Positions 17,070 to 25,963 are shown, counted from the first letter of the stretch. The stretch is 52,220 nt of DNA from JAFDWI01 sp964544305 (GCA_964544305.1 CAZJAZ010000014.1:1-52220); one strand, 5' to 3'. Numbers and translations are program-made. The notes: generated by a model not told the origin, from the letters alone.

Positions 17070-17237
17070 ATGACCACGAAGATTGCGGTGAGTCTGCCTG
17101 ACGATCAGGTCGCATCAATCAGACACGCGGTCGCTGAAGGTCACGCGCCGTCGGTGTCCGGTTACATATCGGCTGCGCTTGCCTGAACCGAACGTGAACG
17201 CGCCTTGACCAAACTGCTTGACGATCTCGACCGTTGA
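17070..17237 (+). pseudogene. VapB/RHH-type antitoxin remnant with in-frame TGA
   Basis: The frame opens with MTTKIAVSLPDDQV and continues AVAEGHAPSVSGYISAALA, the typical ribbon-helix-helix start of VapB-like antitoxins. A TGA at 17184-17186 then interrupts it. The same frame resumes with TERERALTKLLDDLDR to a second TGA at 17235. The normal C-terminal toxin-binding tail is missing, and the sequence runs straight into a PIN-domain fragment in another frame. Confidence 0.7.
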
Positions 17238-17421
17238 TGTCCGACCGCTCGACGAGCTCGAGGCCCGTGCCGTCGGCCTGATCTGTGGCCGCAGCGGCCA
17301 CAACGACATCGTTGACGTTCACGTCGCACTCGTTGCGCGTGACTTGAACGCCACCGTTGTCACATCCGACGCGCAGGACCTCCGATGCGTCGACCCCAAA
17401 CTCGCACTGATCGAGATATGA
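17218..17421 (+). pseudogene. VapC PIN-domain toxin remnant (C-terminal half only)
   Basis: This frame encodes VRPLDELEARAVGLICG, then NDIVDVHVALVARDL and TVVTSDAQDLRCVDP, ending in LALIEI. It is the C-terminal half of a PIN-domain RNase, including the later acidic residues (VDVH, TSD). The N-terminal half with the first catalytic Asp is absent, and the fragment is joined directly to the antitoxin remnant, as if an internal deletion removed the end of vapB and the start of vapC. Confidence 0.7.
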
Positions 17422-17486
17422 GCGACCGCGGCCACCATGACCACGTTGAAGGCTCCGCCAATCACGTCGTGGGCGGTCCCACGACC

Positions 17487-17624
17487 TCATCTTTCGCGCC
17501 CGTCAAACAGCTTTTCCCGCTGAGCTTTCAGATCCCAATATGTCTCGTATGAGCCAGCGCCAGTCTGTGCCAATCGTGCGGACTCCTGAAGCCCGAGATA
17601 GCCACATATGGGACAACGCAACAT
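17487..17624 (-). CDS. Possible small zinc-ribbon-like protein
   Basis: 45 residues from an ATG at 17624, starting MLRCPICGYLGLQE, a CxxC pair typical of zinc ribbons, with a charged C-terminus. The frame could extend upstream to 17684, next to the divergent lipoprotein gene. Only one CxxC is present, so dimeric zinc binding would be needed. Coding potential is modest and this could be a chance frame. Confidence 0.3.
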   Translation of the reverse strand: MLRCPICGYLGLQESARLAQTGAGSYETYWDLKAQREKLFDGRER

Positions 17625-17685
17625 CCTCTTCCCCAGCTCCTTGGTGAACGAGCCATTAGGCCAAACATGTGCGGTGTTTGCCAAG

Positions 17686-18174
17686 ATGAGAGCAATGGTT
17701 TTACGACGTCAACTCGGATCTTTCATTGTGCTCGTTGTGATGGTTAGTGCTGCACTCGCCGGTTGTTCATCTGGACCCAAGCGGGATGCGAAAGATTTCT
17801 GCCGTGCCTATATTGCAGTCGCCCGTGAAGGTGCAGCTTTTGGCGACCCGATTGAGATGAGTCTTGCCGCGTTGCAAGAAAAGGCCGACCGGTTGGAACA
17901 AGAAGCAACAAAGGCGGCAAAGAGCGCGCCGCGTGACGTCGAAGACGACATCGTTGCGTTGCTCGCTCCGCTCAAATTACTCAACGACGCGTTGGCGGCC
18001 GCAACCACACACACGCAGGCGCTCACCGCTCTTCGCACCTATCGAAGCCGTGTCGCCAAGCTCGACGTGCAACAAGAACGGTTGTCGACTTGGGCGAAAG
18101 CACACTGCGCCGTCGTCCCAGTCACGACCACAAGCACCTCAACGCCCGCTTCCGAAACCATAAAGACCGGATGA
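17686..18174 (+). CDS. Putative lipoprotein
   Basis: 162 residues from the ATG at 17686. Basic residues precede a hydrophobic helix (LGSFIVLVVMVSAALAGC) that ends in a clear lipobox, so it is probably lipid-anchored outside the membrane. The mature domain is helical, with DFCRAYIAVAREGAAFG and a Cys in AKAHCAVV, followed by a Thr/Ser-rich tail. No family recognised. The stop overlaps the cysteine desulfurase start (ATGA), but the two products live in different compartments, so the coupling may be only transcriptional. Confidence 0.7.
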   Translation: MRAMVLRRQLGSFIVLVVMVSAALAGCSSGPKRDAKDFCRAYIAVAREGAAFGDPIEMSLAALQEKADRLEQEATKAAKSAPRDVEDDIVALLAPLKLLNDALAAATTHTQALTALRTYRSRVAKLDVQQERLSTWAKAHCAVVPVTTTSTSTPASETIKTG

Positions 18175-19301
18175 ACCGTACCTATCTTGACCATGCTTCG
18201 TGTGTGCCGTTGCGACCTGAAGGACGGGTTGCACTTATCGACGCGCTCGAAACTGCGGGCGCTGATCCGGGTCGCATCCACGCGGAAGGCATGCATGCAC
18301 GAGTCGCGCTTGAAGATGCCAGAGCGTCGGTCGCCGCTCTCGTGGGCACCAAGAGCCGAAGCGTGGTGTTTACGTCAGGAGCAACCGAGGCGATCGCCAT
18401 GGCTTGTTGGGGTGCTGCGCGTCGACAGGTGGGACCGCAGGTTGTCGGTGCGGTTGAACATTCTGCGGTGCGCCTGAGTGCCGCACGCCATGGCGATGTC
18501 ATCGAATTGGGAGTCGATCATCTTGGTCGCATCGATCTCGGGCAACTGTCTGCAGCTTTGGACCACAACCCGTCAATCGTGCATGTGCAATGGGCGAACC
18601 ATGAGGTTGGCACGAGACAGCAGGTCGCCGATGTGGTCGCGCTATGCAAAGAGCGTGGCGTACTCGTTCACGTCGATGCGGCTCAAGGAGTTGGCCGAGA
18701 CGACATTGCATTCGATGAGCTCGGCTTCGATCTGTTGTCACTTTCGGGTGCAAAGTTCGGTGCCCCAATGGGAACCGGCGCACTCATCGTGCGTCGGGGG
18801 GTTCGGCTTGATCCGTTATTGGTGGGCGGAGATCAAGAGCGAGCCCGCCGCGCGGGACTTGAAGCCGTGCCGTCGTTGGTCGGCCTTGGAGCCGTGGCAC
18901 GACTCGTCTCCGACCCACGATTTCGCGAAGAAGAAGCCAATCGTGACGCGCAGCGCATTGACGCATTGGCGAACGCATTGTGCGGGAGTGACGGTCCTGG
19001 CGGAATCACCCGCCTCGGCGACACGCAGAACCGCGCGCCGCACATTCTGTGTCTTGGCATTGCGGGGGTCGAGCCACAAGCGGTATTGCTTGGTCTTGAT
19101 CAGCGCGGCGTCGCAGTGCACTCGGGTTCTTCCTGTTCAACCGAGTCAATCGAACCGTCACCGGTCCTGGCCGCAATGGGCGTCGACGCACAGCGATCCC
19201 TTCGCATCTCGGTTGGATGGACAACCACCGACGACGACATTGGCCGCTGTATCGATGCCATCACCGACGTGTTGAAAAAGCTGCGCTCGTTACGGGGTTG
19301 A
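18171..19301 (+). CDS. Cysteine desulfurase (NifS/IscS-like aminotransferase class V)
   Basis: A 376-residue PLP enzyme that transfers sulfur from cysteine to an active-site Cys for Fe-S cluster or thio-modification pathways. It shows the N-terminal YLDHASCVPLRP, PLP contact HVDAAQGVG, Schiff-base Lys195 in LSGAKFGAPMGTG and the catalytic loop HSGSSCSTE with Cys322. The residue before the PLP Lys is Ala instead of the common His, a variation also found in other actinobacterial homologues. Its end overlaps the convergent ccmI by 12 bases. No iscU or tRNA-thiolation gene is adjacent. Confidence 0.88.
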   Translation: MNRTYLDHASCVPLRPEGRVALIDALETAGADPGRIHAEGMHARVALEDARASVAALVGTKSRSVVFTSGATEAIAMACWGAARRQVGPQVVGAVEHSAVRLSAARHGDVIELGVDHLGRIDLGQLSAALDHNPSIVHVQWANHEVGTRQQVADVVALCKERGVLVHVDAAQGVGRDDIAFDELGFDLLSLSGAKFGAPMGTGALIVRRGVRLDPLLVGGDQERARRAGLEAVPSLVGLGAVARLVSDPRFREEEANRDAQRIDALANALCGSDGPGGITRLGDTQNRAPHILCLGIAGVEPQAVLLGLDQRGVAVHSGSSCSTESIEPSPVLAAMGVDAQRSLRISVGWTTTDDDIGRCIDAITDVLKKLRSLRG

Positions 19302-20132
19302 CGTCGTCGTAACACCTGTCGTCGTCGTCACGCGAGTTGTCGTCGTTGTTGTTGATGCCGCATCAATGGCTGGCCGCAGCACATTGTTGACGATGGGAAG
19401 CACCGAACTGTTCGCAGGGAGCTGCAACGCGTCGAGCTGTGCAAGATAGGACTTGGCCTGTTTCGTGTCACCCATTGAGAGTGCATTCATCGCTGAAAAT
19501 GCCAACGCGTCGGGATAACTGGGTGCGAGCTTGCGGGCTTTGGCAAGATCAGCCGTGGCCCGTTGCACAAAGCTCGCCACGACCGTTGGTGAGGCAACTC
19601 CAGACAACTGTTGCCCAAGAAAAGCCAACGTTCGCCCTCGATAGGTATAGGCGACAGCATCTTTCGGGTCTTCTTCAATCACTTTGGTGAAACACTCAAT
19701 GGTTGCAATCGTGTCGGTCCCAAAATTTTGATTAACCGTGCTTCCGGTCATGCTCCGCACCAACGCCCCCATCTTGTCAATACACGTCTGGGTTTGCGGC
19801 GTAACTTTGGGTTGATTATTCGCCGTTGCATCGTTGTGTCCAGACGTTGACGTCACCACGCCGGCGGCCACAATCGCAACAACGATGACCGCTGCGACGA
19901 GGATGATCCGCCGCCAACCACGATGGGTGGGTGCGGCATCGTCAATGAGCTGCTGGGCGTCGTCAATGGCGTGAATGACCTGCGCGGCACGTGCGGTGTA
20001 GTCCGCTCGCAGTGTGGCGTAGTCGATGTCGTCAAGGTCACCGGCGTCGTGTTCACGGTCGAGATCATCAAGACTGGTAAGGAGAAAGTTTCGTTGTTCT
20101 TCGAGGCCTGCAAGTTCATCTGGATTGATCAT
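19290..20132 (-). CDS. ccmI: CcmI/CycH-like cytochrome c biogenesis protein with TPR region
   Basis: 280 residues. The N-terminal coiled-coil segment EQRNFLLTSLDDLDREHDAG matches the CcmI/CycH N-terminus, followed by one membrane helix (about residues 75-95) and an external TPR-like region (AVAYTYRGRTLAFLG, YPDALAFSAMNALSMG). The C-terminus is an unusual Thr-rich tail. CcmI binds apocytochrome c and presents it to CcmF. It is the last gene of the ccm operon, overlapping ccmH by 4 bases. Confidence 0.8.
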   Translation of the reverse strand: MINPDELAGLEEQRNFLLTSLDDLDREHDAGDLDDIDYATLRADYTARAAQVIHAIDDAQQLIDDAAPTHRGWRRIILVAAVIVVAIVAAGVVTSTSGHNDATANNQPKVTPQTQTCIDKMGALVRSMTGSTVNQNFGTDTIATIECFTKVIEEDPKDAVAYTYRGRTLAFLGQQLSGVASPTVVASFVQRATADLAKARKLAPSYPDALAFSAMNALSMGDTKQAKSYLAQLDALQLPANSSVLPIVNNVLRPAIDAASTTTTTTRVTTTTGVTTTSTP

Positions 20133-20599
20133 GGATCAGTCCCGCTACGCGCTTGTTCGACGAGAAGTTCATCGTCGGGACTGGGCGCATCATCAATGTG
20201 ACGCTTCCATCGGGCGAACGCAAAAGCGAGCGCCGCTGAGGCGATCACGAACGCGGCAACTGGCAACGCCCAGATCAGGCCCTCGACACCATCACGCGAT
20301 GGGGTAAGCAAAATGTCTTGCCCATAACGTGTCGCAAACCAGGCACGAATCTGGTCTGGCGTTTGCCCGGCAACAAGCTGACGGGTGATTTCATTTCGGC
20401 TCGCAACCGACGTGGGTGCGTCAGATGCGGCCATTGACTTGTCGGTGCACTGAGGACAACGAAGGGTTTCCGCAACCGATCGAGTTCGTTCTGTAATGGT
20501 TGGCTCTGCGCCACCTTGTGCGCCGATCGCCAACGCGACGACGAGCACGACGCCAAGAAATATCCACGGCAACCATCGGACAAGAAAGCCTTTGTTCAC
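20129..20599 (-). CDS. ccmH: CcmH/CycL-type cytochrome c biogenesis thioredoxin-like subunit
   Basis: 156 residues. An N-terminal membrane helix is followed by the hallmark VAETLRCPQCTDKS (Cys48 and Cys51), the helical domain RNEITRQLVAGQTPDQIRAWFATRYG, and a second membrane helix. CcmH reduces the CxxCH thiols of apocytochrome c before heme attachment. It overlaps ccmG and ccmI by 4 bases each. Confidence 0.92.
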   Translation of the reverse strand: MNKGFLVRWLPWIFLGVVLVVALAIGAQGGAEPTITERTRSVAETLRCPQCTDKSMAASDAPTSVASRNEITRQLVAGQTPDQIRAWFATRYGQDILLTPSRDGVEGLIWALPVAAFVIASAALAFAFARWKRHIDDAPSPDDELLVEQARSGTDP

Positions 20600-21147
20600 G
20601 ATGTTGCTTTCGATGAGCGTTCTGCTTGGGCGATGAACGAATCAAGCTGCGCTTGGGTCACCGTCGAAATTGTTTTGGTCACAACAACACCTTGGGGGTT
20701 GACCACGTAGGTCTCGGGAACTTTGGCGACTCCCCAATCGAGGCCAATGGTGTCGGTGTCGGTCACGAGTACCGGCCACGACACGCCGCCATAGGTTGCA
20801 AAGAATTTCTTGGCAGCCTCCGGTGTGTCTTGGAACAACACGTTCACGAGCATGGCGTCGCCTGACGCCTGATGTTTGAGTGCCCAACGCCGCAATTCGG
20901 GGGCTTCAACCCGACAAGGTTGACACCAGGACGCAAAAAAGTTCACCACGACGTACTTGCCACGATGGTCGGTGAGATCAAATGGTTTGCCGTCAAGCGT
21001 GGTGCCCACCAGAGATGGTGCGACCCTCCCAAGCAATGGGGAATCTGCCGTTTCGGTCTGCTTTTTCGATACAGCTAAAAAACCGACCAGCACGACGAAG
21101 AACACCGCGACACCCAGAGCCGCCCACCGAATGGTGTGCTTTTTCAT
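20596..21147 (-). CDS. ccmG: CcmG/DsbE-like thiol-disulfide oxidoreductase
   Basis: 183 residues from the ATG at 21147, which overlaps the ccmF stop. One N-terminal membrane anchor (ALGVAVFFVVLVGFLAV) precedes a thioredoxin fold with active site FFASWCQPCR (Cys75 and Cys78) and the cis-Pro segment VAKVPETYVVN. It supplies reducing power for apocytochrome c on the outer face of the membrane. The longer frame to 21273 is antisense to ccmF and is not coding. Confidence 0.92.
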   Translation of the reverse strand: MKKHTIRWAALGVAVFFVVLVGFLAVSKKQTETADSPLLGRVAPSLVGTTLDGKPFDLTDHRGKYVVVNFFASWCQPCRVEAPELRRWALKHQASGDAMLVNVLFQDTPEAAKKFFATYGGVSWPVLVTDTDTIGLDWGVAKVPETYVVNPQGVVVTKTISTVTQAQLDSFIAQAERSSKATS

Positions 21148-23111
21148 CCCAACACAACCTTGTCTGGGACACGGTCGCCAATGGGCGCGGACACCGGGTC
21201 GATAGGGCGTCGACGTTTCCCTGGGAACGCGGAAAAGAATGAACCGATGAAGATCAATACGCCGCCCGTCCAAATCCAGCTCACCAATGGTTCAATAAAC
21301 ACCCGGACGGTGATCACGCCATTTGGGTTTGATGGCATCGTCAACAGCGACAAGTACACATCGTCGATTGGGGTTGCTCGAACCGATGGGGTTCCCACCA
21401 CTTGTGACGCGTTTGCAAACTTTTTGAGTTTGGGGGCATAGACCTTGGAGCCGTCAATCTTGATCCGTGCCTCTTGAATAATGATGTTGCCTTCAACCCG
21501 AGTTGAGGATCCAAGGTAGGTGACTTCATGTCCACGAATGTGTGCGGTGGCATTTTGTTTGAGGGTGAAATCTGCTTGATGGGCATATGCGCTCGAGGCG
21601 GTGAAACCCACGGCGATCACCACGACGCCAATGTGCACGATCATGCCGCCATTCGTTCGTCCGACAAGACCGCGGAGGCCTTGACGACGTGTGGCAAGCA
21701 CCAGTTGGCGCAGCGCTGACCCGGCCACAAACCCACCCAACCCGAACGCAACGAGTGGAGCGATGCCACGTGCCCCAACGGCCACGGCAAACACCACAAC
21801 GCCGACCCCGACCCACGCGGGAATGAGGAGCCGGTGTCGCATTGTTTCACCTGACGCTTTGCGCCACGGAAGTGCGGGTGCGACACCCATGAGAAACAGC
21901 AACGCTATTGCGATGGGACCGGTCATGCGATTGAAATACGGTTCACCGACCGTGATTTTCGAATCATTCACCGCTTCAATGATCAGCGGAAACACCGTTC
22001 CCAGCAAGACCACCAACGCGAATATGGCGAACAACAGGTTGTTGATAAGAAAGGCACCCTCGCGTGACACCGGCGAGTCGATACGCCCTGGCGAGCGCAG
22101 TCGATCGCCTCGCCAAAAGATCAACCCGATACTCACCGCGCTCACCAGTACAAAAAAACCGAGCAACATTGGGCCAATGTCGGATTCGCTGAACGCGTGC
22201 ACCGAGTTCAGCACGCCGGAACGGGTTAAAAACGTGCCCAAAATGGTGAGTGAGAACGTGGCGCATAGGAGAGAGAGATTCCATACGCGCAACATGCCAC
22301 GGCGTTCTTGCACCATGACCGAATGCAGATACGCGGTGCCGGTCAACCAGGGCAGGAACGAGGCGTTTTCAACCGGATCCCAGGCCCAGTAGCCACCCCA
22401 GCCCAGCACTTCGTAACTCCACCACGCCCCGAGCACGATGCCCATCGTCAAGAAAGCAAACGCGAAGAGTGTCCAGCGACGCGTTTCGATTAACCAGCCT
22501 TCACCGAGTCGGCCAGTAATAAGCGCGGCGATTGCAAATGCGAATGGCACCGTAAAGCCCACAAAACCCAGGTACAGAATTGGTGGGTGGAACGCCATGA
22601 GCGGGTTGTTTTGGAGCAACGGATTTGGTCCGGGGCCATCAAATCCCGGTGGCGGCGAGAAGCTCCGGAACGGCGACGCCGATGTTGCCATGAGACCGAA
22701 GAAAAAGAGTGCCACCGAGAACATGACCAACATTGCCCAGGCGAGCAGTTTGTCGCCGTGCCGTTTGTGAAAGCGCCACGCCACAGCCACGATGTAACCC
22801 GAAAGGATCAGGCCCCACAACAGGATTGATCCTTCCAACGCGCCCCACATGGTTGCGAAGTTGTACAGCGCGGGCGTGTGTGATGATCCGTTTTGCGCCA
22901 CGTAGAGCACGGAGAAGTCTCTGGTAATGAGTGCGTTCTCCATCGCGCCACATGCCACCAACGCGCTCGCCAACAACAGGCCTGCGAACAATGGGGTGGT
23001 TCGAAGCAGGTCGCGTCGATCTTGGACGATTCCAACCGCAAGCACCGCGATGGCCGCGGCCGCAATGAAAACGCCCACCAGAATCGCGGTGGATCCAAGC
23101 GCGACGTTCAT
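21144..23111 (-). CDS. ccmF: Heme lyase CcmF
   Basis: A 655-residue polytopic membrane protein, the heme-apocytochrome ligation subunit of cytochrome c maturation System I. The WWD domain is evident as GWGGYWAWDPVENASFLPWL, along with MAFHPPILYLGFVGF and GTFLTRSGVLNSVHAF with conserved heme-ligand His residues. The length matches CcmF of proteobacteria. It is coupled to ccmE upstream and ccmG downstream by 4-base overlaps. Confidence 0.96.
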   Translation of the reverse strand: MNVALGSTAILVGVFIAAAAIAVLAVGIVQDRRDLLRTTPLFAGLLLASALVACGAMENALITRDFSVLYVAQNGSSHTPALYNFATMWGALEGSILLWGLILSGYIVAVAWRFHKRHGDKLLAWAMLVMFSVALFFFGLMATSASPFRSFSPPPGFDGPGPNPLLQNNPLMAFHPPILYLGFVGFTVPFAFAIAALITGRLGEGWLIETRRWTLFAFAFLTMGIVLGAWWSYEVLGWGGYWAWDPVENASFLPWLTGTAYLHSVMVQERRGMLRVWNLSLLCATFSLTILGTFLTRSGVLNSVHAFSESDIGPMLLGFFVLVSAVSIGLIFWRGDRLRSPGRIDSPVSREGAFLINNLLFAIFALVVLLGTVFPLIIEAVNDSKITVGEPYFNRMTGPIAIALLFLMGVAPALPWRKASGETMRHRLLIPAWVGVGVVVFAVAVGARGIAPLVAFGLGGFVAGSALRQLVLATRRQGLRGLVGRTNGGMIVHIGVVVIAVGFTASSAYAHQADFTLKQNATAHIRGHEVTYLGSSTRVEGNIIIQEARIKIDGSKVYAPKLKKFANASQVVGTPSVRATPIDDVYLSLLTMPSNPNGVITVRVFIEPLVSWIWTGGVLIFIGSFFSAFPGKRRRPIDPVSAPIGDRVPDKVVLG

Positions 23112-23659
23112 TTGGTGACGCCGGCCTCACAGGACGTGGGAACGGTCATCCGGTCTTTGTGCTCTGCGGTGTAGCTCTCGGTGTGTTTGATGATGATCTG
23201 CGTGCCAATGAACCGTGCGTTGTCGGCTTTGGATTCCCAGTTGCCCACAATCACAACCGGTTCGCACTTGCGGAAGAGGGCGGGTGGGTCAGATCCGGTG
23301 TAGGTGACCGGAACGGTGATGCCGTTCGCGGTGAGCGAAAAATCGATGCGCTGCTGGTTGTTGCGCAACGTTACGCTTTGTGGACTGTTTGCCACGCTGC
23401 CTTGGATGCGAAACCGGCGTGTGCCCAGATCGCCACGGTGTGCGACCGCCTCATCGACTTGGTAGAAGTAGTCCGTTGCGCTGCCAAGCGCTTTCGTGAC
23501 GAGAAAGCCGGCGGCCACAGCAATGACGATGAGCACGCCAATTGCCATCCATCGGCGACGGTGGGCACCCTGTCCCTTGGCGGTGTCTTTGATTGGATCT
23601 TGGGGGGCGAGGTCGAACTCTGGTGGTTCGCCGTCGACATCAATGTCGCTCACATCCAC
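23108..23659 (-). CDS. ccmE: Heme chaperone CcmE
   Basis: 183 residues with a long N-terminal tail, one membrane helix (about 37-57) and the OB-fold heme-binding domain. The segment DNARFIGTQIIIKHTESYTAEH carries the heme-attachment motif HxxxY with His159 and Tyr163. Part of the family uses Cys instead of this His, so this is the His-type form. It carries heme from CcmC to CcmF. It overlaps ccmD by 10 bases and ccmF by 4. Confidence 0.93.
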   Translation of the reverse strand: MDVSDIDVDGEPPEFDLAPQDPIKDTAKGQGAHRRRWMAIGVLIVIAVAAGFLVTKALGSATDYFYQVDEAVAHRGDLGTRRFRIQGSVANSPQSVTLRNNQQRIDFSLTANGITVPVTYTGSDPPALFRKCEPVVIVGNWESKADNARFIGTQIIIKHTESYTAEHKDRMTVPTSCEAGVTK

Positions 23660-23808
23660 CGCCGTTTCTCTGGGTCAACGTGGCGTGACAGTTTGCGTCC
23701 TTTTCGCATCAGGTTGAGCGCATAGCCACCAAGTGCGAGCACGGTCAGGCCATATCCGGCGCCAACGTACACCCAATAATTTGTTACCTGGTCGACGGCG
23801 ACGATCAC
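23650..23808 (-). CDS. ccmD: Small membrane protein CcmD-like
   Basis: 52 residues from the GTG at 23808, one base after the ccmC stop, with AAAGGAA upstream. It has a single membrane helix (NYWVYVGAGYGLTVLALGGY) followed by a basic cytoplasmic-type tail, the standard CcmD layout. CcmD helps release holo-CcmE from the CcmABC complex. The assignment rests on position, size and topology, because the family is poorly conserved. Confidence 0.8.
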   Translation of the reverse strand: MIVAVDQVTNYWVYVGAGYGLTVLALGGYALNLMRKGRKLSRHVDPEKRRWM

Positions 23809-23809
23809 G

Positions 23810-24619
23810 TCACAATTCCTTTGCTCTCTGTGAAGAAGGGGTCTGTTCACGCTCGGCGCGTCGGGCCACGATTGCTTCATCGAGTGCGTGTTGTTCGATT
23901 CGTTCGGTCAAGTACCCAACTCGAAATCGGATGATCAACAGCCATGCGTAGCAGCACACGCCAGCAAGCATCATGATCAACAAGCTGGTGAGCATCGTGC
24001 CGCCGATTTCTGATTTGCCAAGCAAGCGAACCGTTTGACCTTGGTGCAGCGTTACCCACCATTTGGTGGATTCGTGGACAATCGGCACATCAATGGCGGC
24101 GATGATTCCTGCGATCGCACACCATTTCGCTCGATTGGGGTTGCCCACAAGGGCTCGTCGCAACGCGGAGTACCCAATGAAGAGTACGAGGAGCAGCGCA
24201 GTGGTGGTGAGGCGCGCATCCCACGTCCAATACACACCCCAAATGGGTCGACCCCACAACATGCCGGTCGCCAAACAAAGTGCGGTGAATATGATGCCGA
24301 TTTCGGCCGATGCGCCGGCAACAATGTCCCAAAATTCGGACTTCTTGATGAGGACCATGATGCTCGCGAATGCCGTCATGCCAAATGCGATGTAAGCGAC
24401 AATCGCAGACGGCACATGGATGTAGAGCAGGCGGGCCGCGTTCGATTGGTTTGCGTCAGCCGGAGAAATCACAAGCGAATAGGTAAGGCCGAGCGCGACA
24501 AGAACGATCGTCACTGCGCCCAGGATTCGCGAGCCTTTCGAGCTCACCCCGATCGGGGCGGGACCGGTTGGTTTACTTGGGGTCGGTGCTGTTGAAGTAC
24601 CGGTATCAATGGACGTCAT
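23810..24619 (-). CDS. ccmC: Heme handling protein CcmC
   Basis: 269 residues from the ATG at 24619, which overlaps the ccmB stop. Six membrane helices are visible, along with the WWD signature WGRPIWGVYWTWDARLT (residues 122-138) and conserved His in LLYIHVP (68) and IDVPIVHESTKWW. CcmC loads heme onto CcmE. The extra N-terminal 25 residues are Thr/Pro-rich. Confidence 0.95.
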   Translation of the reverse strand: MTSIDTGTSTAPTPSKPTGPAPIGVSSKGSRILGAVTIVLVALGLTYSLVISPADANQSNAARLLYIHVPSAIVAYIAFGMTAFASIMVLIKKSEFWDIVAGASAEIGIIFTALCLATGMLWGRPIWGVYWTWDARLTTTALLLVLFIGYSALRRALVGNPNRAKWCAIAGIIAAIDVPIVHESTKWWVTLHQGQTVRLLGKSEIGGTMLTSLLIMMLAGVCCYAWLLIIRFRVGYLTERIEQHALDEAIVARRAEREQTPSSQRAKEL

Positions 24620-25305
24620 GTGTCCTCCATGAGCGGACCGAACGCCAATATGCCAGCCACTACATAAGCCACCGCGAAGATCACAAGCAAACCCACCCAC
24701 CGCCACGCTTGGCCAGATGTCACATCTCCGGTGTTCAATGCGGCTTGAAACGTTGACGTCGCACCAATGAGAACCGGTGAAACGATGGGCAAAAGCAGTA
24801 GCGGGAGCAGCGTCTCACGACCACGGACACCCATAAGTAACGCCCCATAAAGTGTGCCCGCTGCGGCCAATCCGATTGACGCCGCGACAGTCCCAGCGAT
24901 GAGCAATCCAAACGATGCGAGCTTTGTTGAATACAACACGGCGGCTCCCAACACCACGAGTAGCACGAGGCAAAGGATTTCAATCAATACACCGAGCGCT
25001 TTGCCCAGGAAGTAACCCGCAGGGTCAAGGCCAGACAATCGCAATTGGTCGCGTAACCCAGGGGAACGTTCAACCGAAAATGTTCGTTGCACCGCTAAGA
25101 CGAGTGCGAGGAGCACCGAGATCCAGACCAGCCCCGCCGTTGCCTCATTGAGCACGCTGCGCTGTGAGTCAAGGGCAAACGCGAACAAGACAAGAATGAC
25201 CAGGGCAAAAGGTGCAAGTTGATTGATCGCAACACGAGTGCGCCATTCGATGCGCAAATCTTTTTCAGCAACGACCCACGCATCAGCCCACATTGGAACG
25301 TTCAC
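24616..25305 (-). CDS. ccmB: Heme exporter permease CcmB
   Basis: 229 residues with six predicted membrane helices. The CcmB family pattern is seen in KDLRIEWRTR, the loop RLSGLDPAGYFLGKA, and LLPLLLLPIVSPVLIGA. It is the membrane partner of CcmA in the complex that releases holo-CcmE. Its start lies inside ccmA (23-base overlap). Confidence 0.93.
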   Translation of the reverse strand: MNVPMWADAWVVAEKDLRIEWRTRVAINQLAPFALVILVLFAFALDSQRSVLNEATAGLVWISVLLALVLAVQRTFSVERSPGLRDQLRLSGLDPAGYFLGKALGVLIEILCLVLLVVLGAAVLYSTKLASFGLLIAGTVAASIGLAAAGTLYGALLMGVRGRETLLPLLLLPIVSPVLIGATSTFQAALNTGDVTSGQAWRWVGLLVIFAVAYVVAGILAFGPLMEDT

Positions 25306-25963
25306 TTTCGTAGATCATGCCGCCTGCCACCGTTACGACCCGGTCTGCCAATGCCCCACTTCGATCGAGATCATGCGATGCGATCATGACGGTAACGCCC
25401 GAACGGGCCGCATGGGCGATCAAATGATCAACAAGATCACGAGCCGCCGCGTCGAGACCAGCATGGGGTTCATCGAGAAGCCAAAGTTCTGCGTGGCGCA
25501 TGAGCAGCACACCGAGTGCGCTCCGTCGAGCTTGTCCAGCCGACAACCGTGCCACTTGCACATTGGCGAGTCGTCCGTCCATGCCGACTTGTTCCAACAC
25601 CGCGTTGAAATCTTCTGACTTGCGTCCGGCGGCTTTGGCCCAAAAACGCAGGTTGTCGGCAACGGTGAGATCTTCGTAAAGCCCGACGCCATGGCCCAAT
25701 AGACCAACACGACCACGTACCGCGTGACGCTGTGTTACAAGGTCACATTCGAGCACCTTTGCGCTGCCCGACTCAAGAGGTAAGAGGCCTGCGCACAAAC
25801 GCAATAGTGTCGACTTGCCGGCCCCATTTGGTCCTTGCAAAAGCACAATCTCACCTCTGGTGACCGTCAACGAAGCCCCCGCGAGTGCGGGGAAGCGACC
25901 GAGAAGACAGACGGCGTCACGAAGTTCCACGACAGTGGGCTCCGCTGTCGCGAGGCGGGACAC
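25283..25963 (-). CDS. ccmA: Heme exporter ATPase CcmA
   Basis: A 226-residue ABC ATPase. Walker A is QGPNGAGKSTLLR, the signature is VARLSAGQARR, Walker B is AELWLLDEPHAGLD and the switch His is in IASHD. LSAGQ in place of LSGGQ is usual in CcmA. It starts with GTG at 25963 and heads the nine-gene ccm operon. It is divergent from the sortase gene with 88 bases between. Confidence 0.93.
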   Translation of the reverse strand: MSRLATAEPTVVELRDAVCLLGRFPALAGASLTVTRGEIVLLQGPNGAGKSTLLRLCAGLLPLESGSAKVLECDLVTQRHAVRGRVGLLGHGVGLYEDLTVADNLRFWAKAAGRKSEDFNAVLEQVGMDGRLANVQVARLSAGQARRSALGVLLMRHAELWLLDEPHAGLDAAARDLVDHLIAHAARSGVTVMIASHDLDRSGALADRVVTVAGGMIYESERSNVG

